A DNA stretch of 64,000 nt from the NCBI GenBank assembly GCA_001643675.2, contig LSRY02000006.1, forward strand, positions 250,501-314,500, given 5' to 3'. Below, piece after piece: positions 43,928 to 54,500 of this stretch. Position 1 is the stretch's first letter, and each line of letters opens with the position of its first letter. Source of the stretch: Monocercomonoides exilis (taxonomy: Eukaryota > Preaxostyla > Oxymonadida > Polymastigidae). The notes under the pieces were generated by a model. The model was not told the origin of the DNA and did not search any database. It saw only the letters and a list, made by a program, of their open reading frames with translations. The position numbers were made by a program, and so were the translations under genes.

Positions 43928-45825
43928 TTAATCTCCACACTCACATTTGTCAAGCAAAGAGAGCCGCTTGACAAAACAATCACGGAGGAGGCACTTTGCG
44001 GAACTTGCGAGGTGCTGATCACTGTGGCATCTTTTCCATCTCCCTTCATTGTGACTGTCATCTCTCCGATATTCAGAGTTGCAGGTTGAAATTTTGCTTG
44101 CAGCATGCTCACAAGGCCAGTTCGTAACTCTTGAAGCCGAGAAAGGATGTATTCCAATGAATTGCACGGTGTGGACAATGCACTCAATCCGCATCCCTCT
44201 GTGTCTGCTCCTCCTGTTTTTGAATATATCATCGTTCCTTGTGGAATCCAACTGTTGAATTCCTTGCTTTCTGATGTTCCCATGAAATTCACTCTCTTTG
44301 CAGGAGTTGTTGAAAATGAATAAGCAAAAGGATTGAGGATGTTGAATGAAGAATTCAGCCAATAGTCATGTCCGTGATTACCCCCACTTGTATTGTTGTG
44401 GAAAAACAAGAAAAGGAACCTTGGTGGTGTTGAAGCCCAACTTTCGTGGCAATCCATGAAAAGGGCTGCACTCCCCAAATTAGAGTGAAAATCACTCCAA
44501 TAGCAGTTGCTGAAATATAAATTTTTTGGTGCAGGGTCAAAATAATTACTGCCATTTGTGCTTGTGTTCCAACCAATAAATAAACAAGATTCCATAATTG
44601 CGTTGTTAATTAAACTTTGCATTTGAAAAAATCGAATATCATGTCCACAAGATAGAGCAACGTTCCCAATATATGTGCATTTTTCAATAATAACTTTATC
44701 TGTCATGGATGTGAAGTATGTTCCTCCTCCATAATTTGCGGTGTTGTTTTCAAAATAGCAATTTAAGATTGATTTCAAATTCGAATTTGCTACATAAATT
44801 GCTCCACCATCTATGCTGGCCATACAAATGAAAAAGCTGCAGTTCACAACCGATAGCGTCAATGATGATCCAGCACAGAAGATTCCTCCACCTCTTGTGA
44901 TCTCAGTGTCGTTTGCAATACACATTTCAAAAATTGAGTTTTTAAATGAAACTTCTCCAATGAAATGCCTTTGAGATGTATTGTAACGAGTTGGTTCATT
45001 TTTTGTGCGGCAGCATTTTGAGAATGTTGAATTAGAACATACAAAGTTTCTGGATGAAGGCGAATTGATGGAGCAAGAAATACCATCATTGAAGACATTC
45101 TCAACGCTTGAAAAGACACACGACGAAAAAGAAGTTGAGAATAAGCCGTTTTTGTGCTTCACTTCATTTCTGTCATACGATGCGGTGATGTTTGAAAGCA
45201 GGCATCTTTGCATCGATGCTTGTGTGTCACTTTCAGTGCATAACAAAGGAGCATTCAATATTTCTGCGGATGACAGAATAGAATCAGAGATTGATATGAT
45301 ACACGGACAACAGGACAAGGACGGCGAAGAAGAAGATACTGGAAATGAAGATGATACAAAATAAAGTGAATTGGAAACGGATGAAAACTGAAGGGAAATG
45401 CTCTCGAGAAGAAGCTCGCTTTCATCACATGTGAAAAGTGCATTCTTTTTTTCTCTTGAATGGAACAGAATGCAATGCTTGAGGGAAGTTCTCGATAATC
45501 TTCGAGAAATCACAATCGATGAATTCGAATGTTGAGCCATTGCAACTGTTTCGAATTGAACAGAAGAGTTGATTGCATTTGTCGAAATTAGCAAAGAACG
45601 GGGCTTCTGCTCAAATATATGTGGTAATTTGTATGAAAAATATGCTTCACATGTTTTTTCATTTGCAGTATTTTTGTTGTTGCATTGATAAATGCATCCA
45701 ATGTTTTGCAAACTTGAATATACAAATGAATTTGGATTTTCAATGGTGAGAGTCTTCTTCTCAGAAAAGAGTGTGAAACAGAATTGGAAATATTAGGCTG
45801 TGATTAAAAGAGAGACATAAAGCAT
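43909..45825 (-). CDS. Surface-protein gene C, 5' part (frame broken from the main part)
   Basis: An open frame of about 628 codons from 45792 to a TGA at 43909-43911 encodes the N-terminal beta-helix region, including one CGxxxxPC-type signature (CGLSALSTPC) and the turn SLCLTNVSVEI just before the break. It overlaps the open part of the main frame by 19 bp (43909-43927), within CCACCATCCTCCTC. An in-frame ATG at 45825 is followed by a hydrophobic decapeptide and then TAA at 45793-45795. Alternatively a signal-like exon starts at ATG 45980 (MSNLFLSLILSW) and splices from 45914 to 45759, which bypasses the stop, though with an atypical GTAATA donor. Whether the gene is functional is therefore open. 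Confidence 0.6.
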
Positions 45826-46541
45826 GGTACTTATTCGCAAAAAGTCTCTGAAATTATGCAAGAATGAAAAGGTGTCTCAACACTCTTGAATTTTATTTAG
45901 GAGGAATGTATTACAGTTGTTGAATTTTTATTTTTTGAGCAATCCCATGATAATATTAATGAAAGAAATAAATTACTCATTTCAAGAATCAATTCAATCC
46001 TCAGGTGTGTTTGTTATGATTTTTAGCATTCATGTATTCCTGAATTGATTTTCAGAAAATATTCTACAATTTAACCTTGAACATTCACAAAATGGAAACA
46101 ACATTCAAGAATCACTTTTTTTATTCAATCTCTTTGAAAAATGATCTTGTTCCCGTGACAATGAAAATGAATAAGATTCAATGCTCAAAAAGATGGAAAA
46201 TCAGGAAAACGAAAGACAAAAATTTTTTTCAATATATCGAGTTCAATTACAAAAATTCATGGCTATGAACAATAAAATAAAGTTATAAGTTATTACACAT
46301 TCATAAAACCAAAAATTAAGCACTTCTTCATAAAAACAATTCAAGAAAGTGATAAATATTATGAACAACACAAAAAATAACGAAGGCATTTTATAATAGA
46401 AAAGTTCATCATTTCATGCTGAAAAGAAAAAACTTTTGAAACGAAAATGTTAAAACATTGTTCACTCTTATTCAATCTGAAGAATTATAAGCATTTTAAA
46501 AATTAAAGGAAACAAACACTTTTTTAAATAAATTGAAGGGT
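45826..46541. other. Intergenic region upstream of gene C and downstream of the CDKL gene
   Basis: About 700 bp, AT-rich. It may include a signal-peptide exon of gene C at about 45915-45980 (minus). Otherwise no gene, RNA or repeat is seen. The 63-codon plus-strand ORF at 46077-46268 has no recognisable features. Confidence 0.5.
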
Positions 46542-49500
46542 TCAACGATGAGGATCGGAGATTGAGATAACTTTACGAGTAGTTTTTATTTGTGTTGGTG
46601 AAGAAAAAAGAGAAGATGGAGTTGTAAAAGAAGCAGCTGTCATGTTTAATGATGATGGAAAAGAAGAAATTTTTATTGAAGAAGAGCGAGAAAGAGGTAC
46701 TGAAGATGTTGGAAGAGCAGTTACAGGATTGAGGATATTGTAATTCTGATGAAGCATAACTGCGTGATTTTTCCCTTTTGTTTTGTCTTTTTCTCTCCAA
46801 TTCAATGATAAATCACTAATATCCTTCTGCTTCACATGATTTTTGGCAATTGGCGATGACTGAATAACAGAATCTGAAGCTTTTGAATTAATGGTCTGAG
46901 GAGCAAATGCTGTGGTTTGAGACTGTTTACATCCAGGAGATGCAAGTGGAGAAGAAGAGCGTGAAGAGACTGGGGTGTTGGACGTTGAAGAGAGCGAGGC
47001 TGCAGACGAAGAGGAGGTCAGCAACGAAGACTGGTTCGGTGAATGAATCTGGTGCTTCGCTGTTTGTTTGGGTTGAGTGCGAGAGCGGAGATGAGACGCC
47101 GGAATGGACATTACCGAAGAAGAAGGCAGCACAGGTGAATGAACGGGAGAAGAGTTGAGCAGCGCCGGGAGAGAGGAAAGGGAGCTGGTGGGTAGAGTTG
47201 GAGCGTCGGCAGTGCTTGTGGCTGGTGAGCTAAAAGGAAATGAATAAGGCGAATGAAATGTTGGTGAAGTGGATGAGACATTGCTTTCGCAAGAGGCCAA
47301 ATGAAGTGTTTTGTCAGTGTTGTGTTTTGATGAGCAATCATTGAAAAGATGCTCATCTTTGTGAAATGAACTGTTTTGGAGGCTATTTTCGCGAAATGAA
47401 TTGGCACATGGACTATTTTCTTTATCAGAGCAGCTTTTAGCTTCTTTAATATCATAAGCTAAGGGGTGTGCATGAAATTGCTTGAATGAGGAAGATGAAG
47501 AAGAAGAGAACAAAGAAGAACGAGGGGAAGATGTGTTTCGTACAGATGTTGAGCAATCTGCACAGTTAGAGTTCAAAGTTGTGGGCTGAAGAGGAGGAAG
47601 AAGAAGGGGCTTGTGCACCACCAACTGTTCTGTCGAAGAAGAAGGATTAATTATTGGAGGCGATGAAGAAGCCTGGTTGTCTAATGAAAAAATTGGCGAT
47701 GTGGGCAAAGATGACACTGCTTCATTTGACAGCAGAGAAGTCAATGAAGAAGACGACACATTCTTCACAGGCTTCGTCAGCTGCATCGGAGTGGCGGAAG
47801 CAGACGGCGGAAGCACAGTCGACTTGTTTATTGGCTCTTTAAGTGTGGATAGAGATACGAAGTCATCCAGATTGATGGTGGAAGAGTAGGTCGAAGCAAA
47901 GTGCTTCAGATGCTGCTGCGATGAAGCCGAAGAAGAGCTTTCCTCAGACAAAGTGTCTGGTGACGGATTGTTCGAGTTCTGATTCGAAATTCTCTGTGCA
48001 AAGTGATCTGCTGTGTCACTTTTATCGTCAACTGCCTCTTGTGGAATGTTGAATGCAAACGATGCCAAATCATCGGAACTAGCCATTTTTTCGACTGCTT
48101 TTCTTTCTTCTTTCTTTTTTGTCTCCTTCGATTTTGTCTCATAAGCACTTTCTTCTGTGTCGAATATGTCGTCTTTTGTGTATTTCCTTTCTTTCAAATG
48201 ATTGTTTCCCAACAACACATCAGAAAGCATCTCAACCGAACGCTGCGAAGCTTTCTTTGAAAGATTGCGCAAATTCTTCACTTCATTGATTTCTCCTATT
48301 TCTTGTTTTGAAGCTGTTTCTTCCTTGTTGCTGTTGTGTGTATCATTCAGGTTATCATAAGTTGGCAAATGAGGAAGCATTTCTGAGGCAGTCGGAATGC
48401 ACCTGGTGCAATTGGTGGAGTCTGAATGGAGAGGCAATAAAGATATCCCATTTGAAGACAAAGAAGCAGAGGAAGCAGAAGTGGAAGAAGAAGAAGATGA
48501 TGATGATGAAGGTAAAGCAAAAGTTGATTTGTCATTTAGAGCGGGCAGTGTTATATTATTTGTGCCAGCTTTCAATTCTTTTTGCTTGTTTGTGTGTTTC
48601 TTTGATTCATCGCGCATTTTGTCAGATTTGCGTTCATATTCAAAAGGAATAGGTGTGTAGCACTCGACATCTCTTATCTGATTACACTGTTCTGCTCTTT
48701 CATTTGTTCTCCATTCCAATGGAGAAGAAGAGGAAGATGCAGATGATGAAGGAAAGGCCGTTGCCTGCTGCATCGAAGAAGGAGCTGGTGAGGTTGATCG
48801 AGAAAATGCCAAGGATGTATTTTTTGATGTTGGAGGAAAATAGAACGAAGGATTCGGAGAGGAAGAGGAGGAGGAGGATGATGATGAAGCATCTAACTGG
48901 ACTGACATCATCGAAGAAGAGGTCTGCATAGAAAATGATTCTTGTGTCTGCATATTTCCGCGTGTGTATTTTGGCTGAGACGAATGTTTCGAAGCATCTC
49001 CTTTCAAAGACAACTCGATGAAAGATTGTTGTAAATTGGCAACTGCCCTTTCTTTTGAGTTCTTCTTTTGTTTGTCTTTCTCCTTTTCTTTCTCTTTTTC
49101 TTTCTCCTTCTCCTTCTCCTTCTTTGTGTGTGAGACAACTGAAGCTTGAGATTGCATTGTGCTCTGTTGAAGTGATGGCAAAACCACTTGTTTTGATTGA
49201 TTTGTGGATTTTCCTTTGCTTTTTTCTGCTTTTTTGCTTTTTGGTGGTTCGAATTCAGCAACTGGATGCAAAACATTGTCCTTTGAAATATCTTTTAATT
49301 TTTGCTTTATTTTCACTTTTTCCTTTTCTTTCTCTTTCTCGTTCTCGTTCTCGTTATCTGCATTTCTTCTTTTCTCATTGGCTTTGTGATCACTATATTC
49401 TTCATTCGGAGATGAAGAAAATGAAAATGACGAAGAAGAATGAGCTGTTAAGCGAGGCATTTGAATGTCTGCCCCATTTTGTGACGAAATATGTGGATAC

Positions 49501-51059
49501 TTTTCATTCATTCCTGCAAAATATCTTTTTATGAAATGTATTGTTTTTGAGAATCCACAATGATTTAGTTGTTTTGAGATACAAACATTCAAATAAAAGA
49601 AGAAAGATAACATTAAATTGCAAATACATTTTTTCATATAAATTAAAATAAAATAACAGCAGAAGCACACGGATGCTCCAAGGCCTGCTTTGCAGTCAGC
49701 CTTTCGTTCGGATCCATTTTCAGCAGCGATTTTGTGAAATTCAGGCATTTGCGTGACATCCGACCCAAAAAACGCCTTTCTAATGTTTCTGGGCGGGACA
49801 CAACTGGAAGAGAGGAATGGGAATACGCTGGGCACTTGTGAAATAGCTGGGATAACAAAAGATGTTAACAGAACGCAAAACCAAAAAATTAAGCATTAAA
49901 AAAAACGATCAATGAAAAAAGAAAATCTTGCTGTATGATAAAGGTACTTTCTTTTATATTATTTCGCTCATTTTCCAAATCGAGCCTCAATCTCTCGTTT
50001 GTTTGAAAAGGCAAACCTCTTTCTGTTTTGGGGTAATTGGACCAAGCATTTTTTGAATAATATTCAATTGGTCCAGATCACTTTCTCCGGGAAATAATGG
50101 CTGTCCATCGCTCAATTCAGCAATAATACAGCCAATTGCCCACATGTCGACAGCTGGGGTGTAATTAGTTGTGCTGTTTGTCAAGTCATATTGATTTAAA
50201 GAAAAATGTTTGAAAAATATAATGTTTCAAAATTTTTGTTTTATTTCTTTAACTGCTGCAAAAGGCAAACCAAAGTAACAATTCTGGTGCTCTATACCAC
50301 CTTGTTGCAACGTAATCAGTATAATCACCTCGATTACTCATAAATCGTGCAAATCCTAAGATTGTTTTTTGACAAGTACATTGATGAAAGATAATTCGAA
50401 TGTGTGTTGATGATAATGCAAATAAAACAACAATAAATAAAACTGACACGCACCAAAATCACAAAGTTTGACCTCTCCATTGGTGCATACAAGAAGATTC
50501 TCTGGTTTAATGTCTGTAAATAATTTGTTCAAAAATGGAAAAATGTGTAAAGAAAATGATAAAATTGCCGAAACCTCGATGAATAATGGAATTTCGATGA
50601 CAATATTCGATTGCTCTGCACAACTGCCAAATATAAAACTGGACAGTTTCTTCGTCCAATCCATCAGGACTTTCTTCGAGAATCTCCAAAAGATTTTTTT
50701 CGCAAAATTCGAATACAAGATATAATCTACTTCTGCGCTTGAACGCCTCTATAAGATTGACTATATTAATGTGATGAAGAAGTTTCAAAATTTTGACTTC
50801 CCTAATAATAATCTTTCGGTCTGCTTCATCTTCTGTTGATAAATGCTCCATTATACAAAAAACATATGTGAAAAAAATATTTACATGCCTCCATCTCCCT
50901 TGAATTTCTTGACAGCAACAAATTCGCCGGTTTCTTTATTTCGACATCTAAGGACCACTCCATATGCTCCTGATAAAAATTCAAATCGCAAAAATAATAA
51001 GCAAAAAATTAAAAATTAATGCCTTCTCCTTGAATGCATAATATGTCGTATTTGTTCAT
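46542..51059 (-). CDS. CDKL: CDKL-family protein kinase with long Ser-rich tail (8 exons)
   Basis: Cyclin-dependent-kinase-like Ser/Thr kinase of the CMGC group. Model: complement(join(46542..49524, 49671..49846, 50017..50173, 50271..50355, 50454..50513, 50575..50832, 50889..50969, 51023..51059)), 1278 aa; all phases close. Kinase domain (~1-290) has [28 protein letters not shown], a TDY activation motif with [25 protein letters not shown] and HPYF. The [16 protein letters not shown] and [12 protein letters not shown] blocks are closest to CDKL5, whereas TDY is the form usual in CDKL1-4. The ~985-residue tail is Ser/Thr/Pro-rich with a KEKEKEKEK run and no recognised domain; a long disordered tail is also known in CDKL5. 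The first two introns have GC donors (see separate entries). The kinase should be active, since all catalytic motifs are present. Confidence 0.92.
50833..50888 (-). other. GC-AG intron 2 of the CDKL gene
   Basis: The donor reads G|GCATGT and the acceptor CAACAG|AA. Using GC as donor restores exactly the family spacing between KFK and REVKIL (19 residues from the residue after KFK, as in CDKL5). The nearest GT, two bases inside, breaks the frame. Confidence 0.75.
50970..51022 (-). other. GC-AG intron 1 of the CDKL gene
   Basis: The donor reads G|GCATTA and the acceptor ATCAG|GA, joining GEG to AYGVV in the glycine loop. No GT is available near the junction that keeps the loop intact. Confidence 0.78.
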
Positions 51060-51550
51060 TCTAAAGCCTGAAAAAACAATTTGATGTGATTGGAGTGATC
51101 TGGGCCATATTTACATGATGTTTATTTAACAGTTTTGACAAATTTTATATGTTTAATTCGTCTAATCAAAGAAACTGCATTGATTAATTTATCCTTTTTC
51201 AAATAATTCCATGTTTCTCATAAATGGAAACTGTAATTCAGATTAACTTGAAATAAAACATCAAATATTTTTTATCTGGAAAAAAATATGAGTTGCTTTT
51301 TTTGGAGAAAATATCATAAAACTAAGTAAACTCCAAAAATTAATATCAAAATAATGATAATAATATAATAATTTTGTTATAAAAAATTTTAAATGAAATA
51401 AAAGATAATATTTATATATCAGAAATTACACAAGAACACATAATCCAACAAATATAATATTGACAATACAATATAAAAAATAATATAATTTTAAAAAAAT
51501 AAAAATATACGTTATCATGGGCTTCGAATTTGCCTTTCAGAAATATTTTT
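51060..51550. other. AT-rich intergenic region
   Basis: About 490 bp between the giant gene's 3' end and the CDKL start codon. Extremely AT-rich, with no ORF or repeat of note. It presumably holds the CDKL promoter and the terminator region of the giant gene. Confidence 0.6.
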
Positions 51551-54500
51551 TTATTCACACAATTTTTTTAACCGTTCCTTTTCTATTCTTTTTTGCTCCT
51601 CCAAATATTCTTCAAATATGCTGGCATTTGAATCCTCTTTTTTACTCCTCTTTCTCTTTGGCCCCTCAGCCAGTTTCATCCCTCTTTTCCATCTCCCTTC
51701 GTTGCAGTACAAGATAATCATGCTCAGCTCCATCATCACGTCCCTCTTCCTCTCTTCGTCCCACGCCACATCCCTTCGAAAAAGCAGCATCTGCTTCTTC
51801 GCTTCCCTCTTCTCCTTTTCGTCCATCCCTGAAAACACCCCGCTTTCATTCAGCAGCTTCTCCCGCCTCTCGTTCTCTGCCTCGTTGCTTCCTCCCCTCA
51901 AAATAGCATCTGCAATAGAATTCGCACTGCTCATAGAAGAAAACGCTGTTCCAGCTGTATTTGTGTCTCCTTTTGTTGTTGTCAGAATCGAAGGCGGAGG
52001 CAGAGGCGGCAGAGGCGGAGCAGATGAGCCCTGCTGCTCGCACATTTGCATGCGCTTCTTCCACTCCAGACTCTGTTTGTGGTGCTCAATCAGCAAGTGC
52101 CCGTCTCTGTTTGCTTGAGAGACAGATGAAAGTGCAGAGGAAGAAGGCAAGTTTGACGCTGCATTGTTGTTTGACTGTGGAGAACGATACAAGCCATCTT
52201 CAGCCACACGCCACACGAAGAAGCGAGAGGGCGACTCAAACAGCTCATTAATGACTGGCTGTGCAACTGGCGATGCTTTGAGCACATCTTCTGCTCCGAT
52301 TGATGATTCATTGGACGACTTCAATCGGGTGAACGCCTTTTCGACAGCGCTTCGGTTGCATCTGAGGATAAACTGGAGACATTTGGCTGATTCGAGTGCG
52401 ATAAGAGATGTGGTTGGTGTTGAGACAAGCGCAGACAGATGGGGAACAGGCAGCGTGTTGTGCAGCTGGCTTATGTGCGATGAAAATGAGGCGTTTGAAT
52501 AAGAAGAAGAAGAAATGCCTGAAGAAGAGTTTGAAGAAGACGCTTTTGAGTAAGCAGAAGCAGGCGAGCTGTGTGAAGAAGATGAAGGATCGTCGTCGAA
52601 GAGCAGATAAGACGTGGAAGTTGGCGTTGACATCTCAGAAAATGAAGAAGGTGAAGAAACAGTGCTAACAGTCGGAAGAGATGCAAATGAGGAAGTAGAA
52701 GGAGAATGCAACAGACTGTTGATGGAAGGCGAGAAGGAAGGAGAAGTGGCGAGAAGAGGCAGAGGAAGGGTGCAGGGGCAGAAGAGGCATAAGAACAGCA
52801 GTGATGGGATGGTATTTGATGTCAGCAAATAAGAGACGATCTTTGAGGCAGAGGAAGGCAAAGAAGGAGCAGACGAAGATGAAGAAGAAGAAGAAGAAGA
52901 AGATGAAGCATCTGAAGACGAAAAGTTAGTTGATTGCATATAATCTTTGCTTTCTGCAGGTTCATCGTTCTCCTTCTCGCACTTCCTCTTTTTCTCCTTC
53001 CTCAGAATTGTACTGTCTAAATCATTCATTATTTTCTCTGCGCCAGCCACGCGAAACATCTTCTGCGCAAACCGCATCGACGACACACGCCTCACTGGCG
53101 CCTGAAGAGACGCAGAAAATGCGTGGAAAGCGCTGCTGAGCAGAGAAAGCAGCATGCACAGCCCCAAATGAATCAGTCCAAATAGGAACGGATCTTGTAA
53201 CAGCAGAACAGAAGCAGGCTGTGAGGAATATCTGAATGATTGTCTGTTCTGAGGCTTCGTCGACTGGATGGAAAGCTGTTTTGTGACGTTAGTCGCTCGT
53301 GTGTGTCTGAAGCAGAACACAATTGATTGGATCAAGGGAAGTTCTTCAGTGGATCCAAAGAGCTGCTTCTTTCTCTCTTCCACAAGTCTCGTTGTGCTGT
53401 TCATTTCAGACGAATGTTTCCCTCTTGTTTTATCTTTGCCCTTTCTGGAAGAGTTTGTTCGGCTTTCTTCTTCCACCTCGTCATCGTTTGTGATGACATC
53501 GTTGTTTGGATATGAAAGTGGAATGATTCCGTTGTTCATGTGCTGCACAACCGCTGGCACACACAGCGAAAGCAAAGACACAACACATTCAGCCACAAGC
53601 TGGTTGTGGAGCTGGCGAAGATCTGTGAATGTGATTTTTGGGAGAGCAGAAGAAGAAGACGATGATGATGAACTGTTGGAACTGGTTGAATCTCTGTTTT
53701 GAGTTGTTGGTGATGTCAGTTCTTCTTTTTGATCCTTTGAAGAAGTCGTACCATTATTATTATGTTGGTCTTGTTGTGTCATCATTTCTTCACTCGCATC
53801 CAGAACCTGAGGCGTCTGAGGTGCAGAAGAAGCAGAAGCAAGTGGGTCAGATGAAGCACCATCACGCATAAAACCGTCAAATTGTGGAGTTGGAGGCAAT
53901 GAAGGGAGCAATGGTGTTTGTGGCAAAGGTGGAGGAGACGGGGTGGTTGGAGGTGATGGAGGCGGTGGAGGCAAAGGAGGAAGCGACTCAGACCCATCCA
54001 GATTGTCTTCAATGATATTGTCACTTCTGTCAGTTGTTTCATCTGCACTGCTGGCAGCAAACTCTCCTTCATTAAGAACAGTGTTGACAAGCGGCGGGGC
54101 TGAGGGTATTGAGCCAGAGGACGGAGGGAATGAAGGCGGACGTCTTTGTGGTGGAAGCGGGATCGCATTGATTGAAGCAGGCCTGGAAATAAGCGGAGAA
54201 ACAAGAGATTTTCCTTTTTTGTTTTTGTTCAACAGCCGTCTTTGCAATGCAAACGAAGGTAGCTGACGAACCGCGTTGATAGTTGGTTTGTATTCGTCGA
54301 ATGAAGGAACAGGCACTTCGGGTGTGTAGCTCTTCTGATGCAGTGCACGAAGCGACGGAGGCATCGGAGGGATGGGCGGAGGACGCGAAAGAGGAAACTG
54401 GGCAGGCAGCGATGCATGTGCAGTGGAAGAGGAAGAGAGCAGATTTGAGGGTGTTGGACGATCTGGTGTTGCTATTTGTGTGTGAGACACATGAACGAGA

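Noticed and set aside
45793-45795. TAA as a sense codon (alternative genetic code known in some oxymonads)
   Set aside because: SPT16 and the giant gene end at TAA/TGA in the expected place and multi-kilobase frames contain no in-frame TAA or TAG, so the standard code holds.
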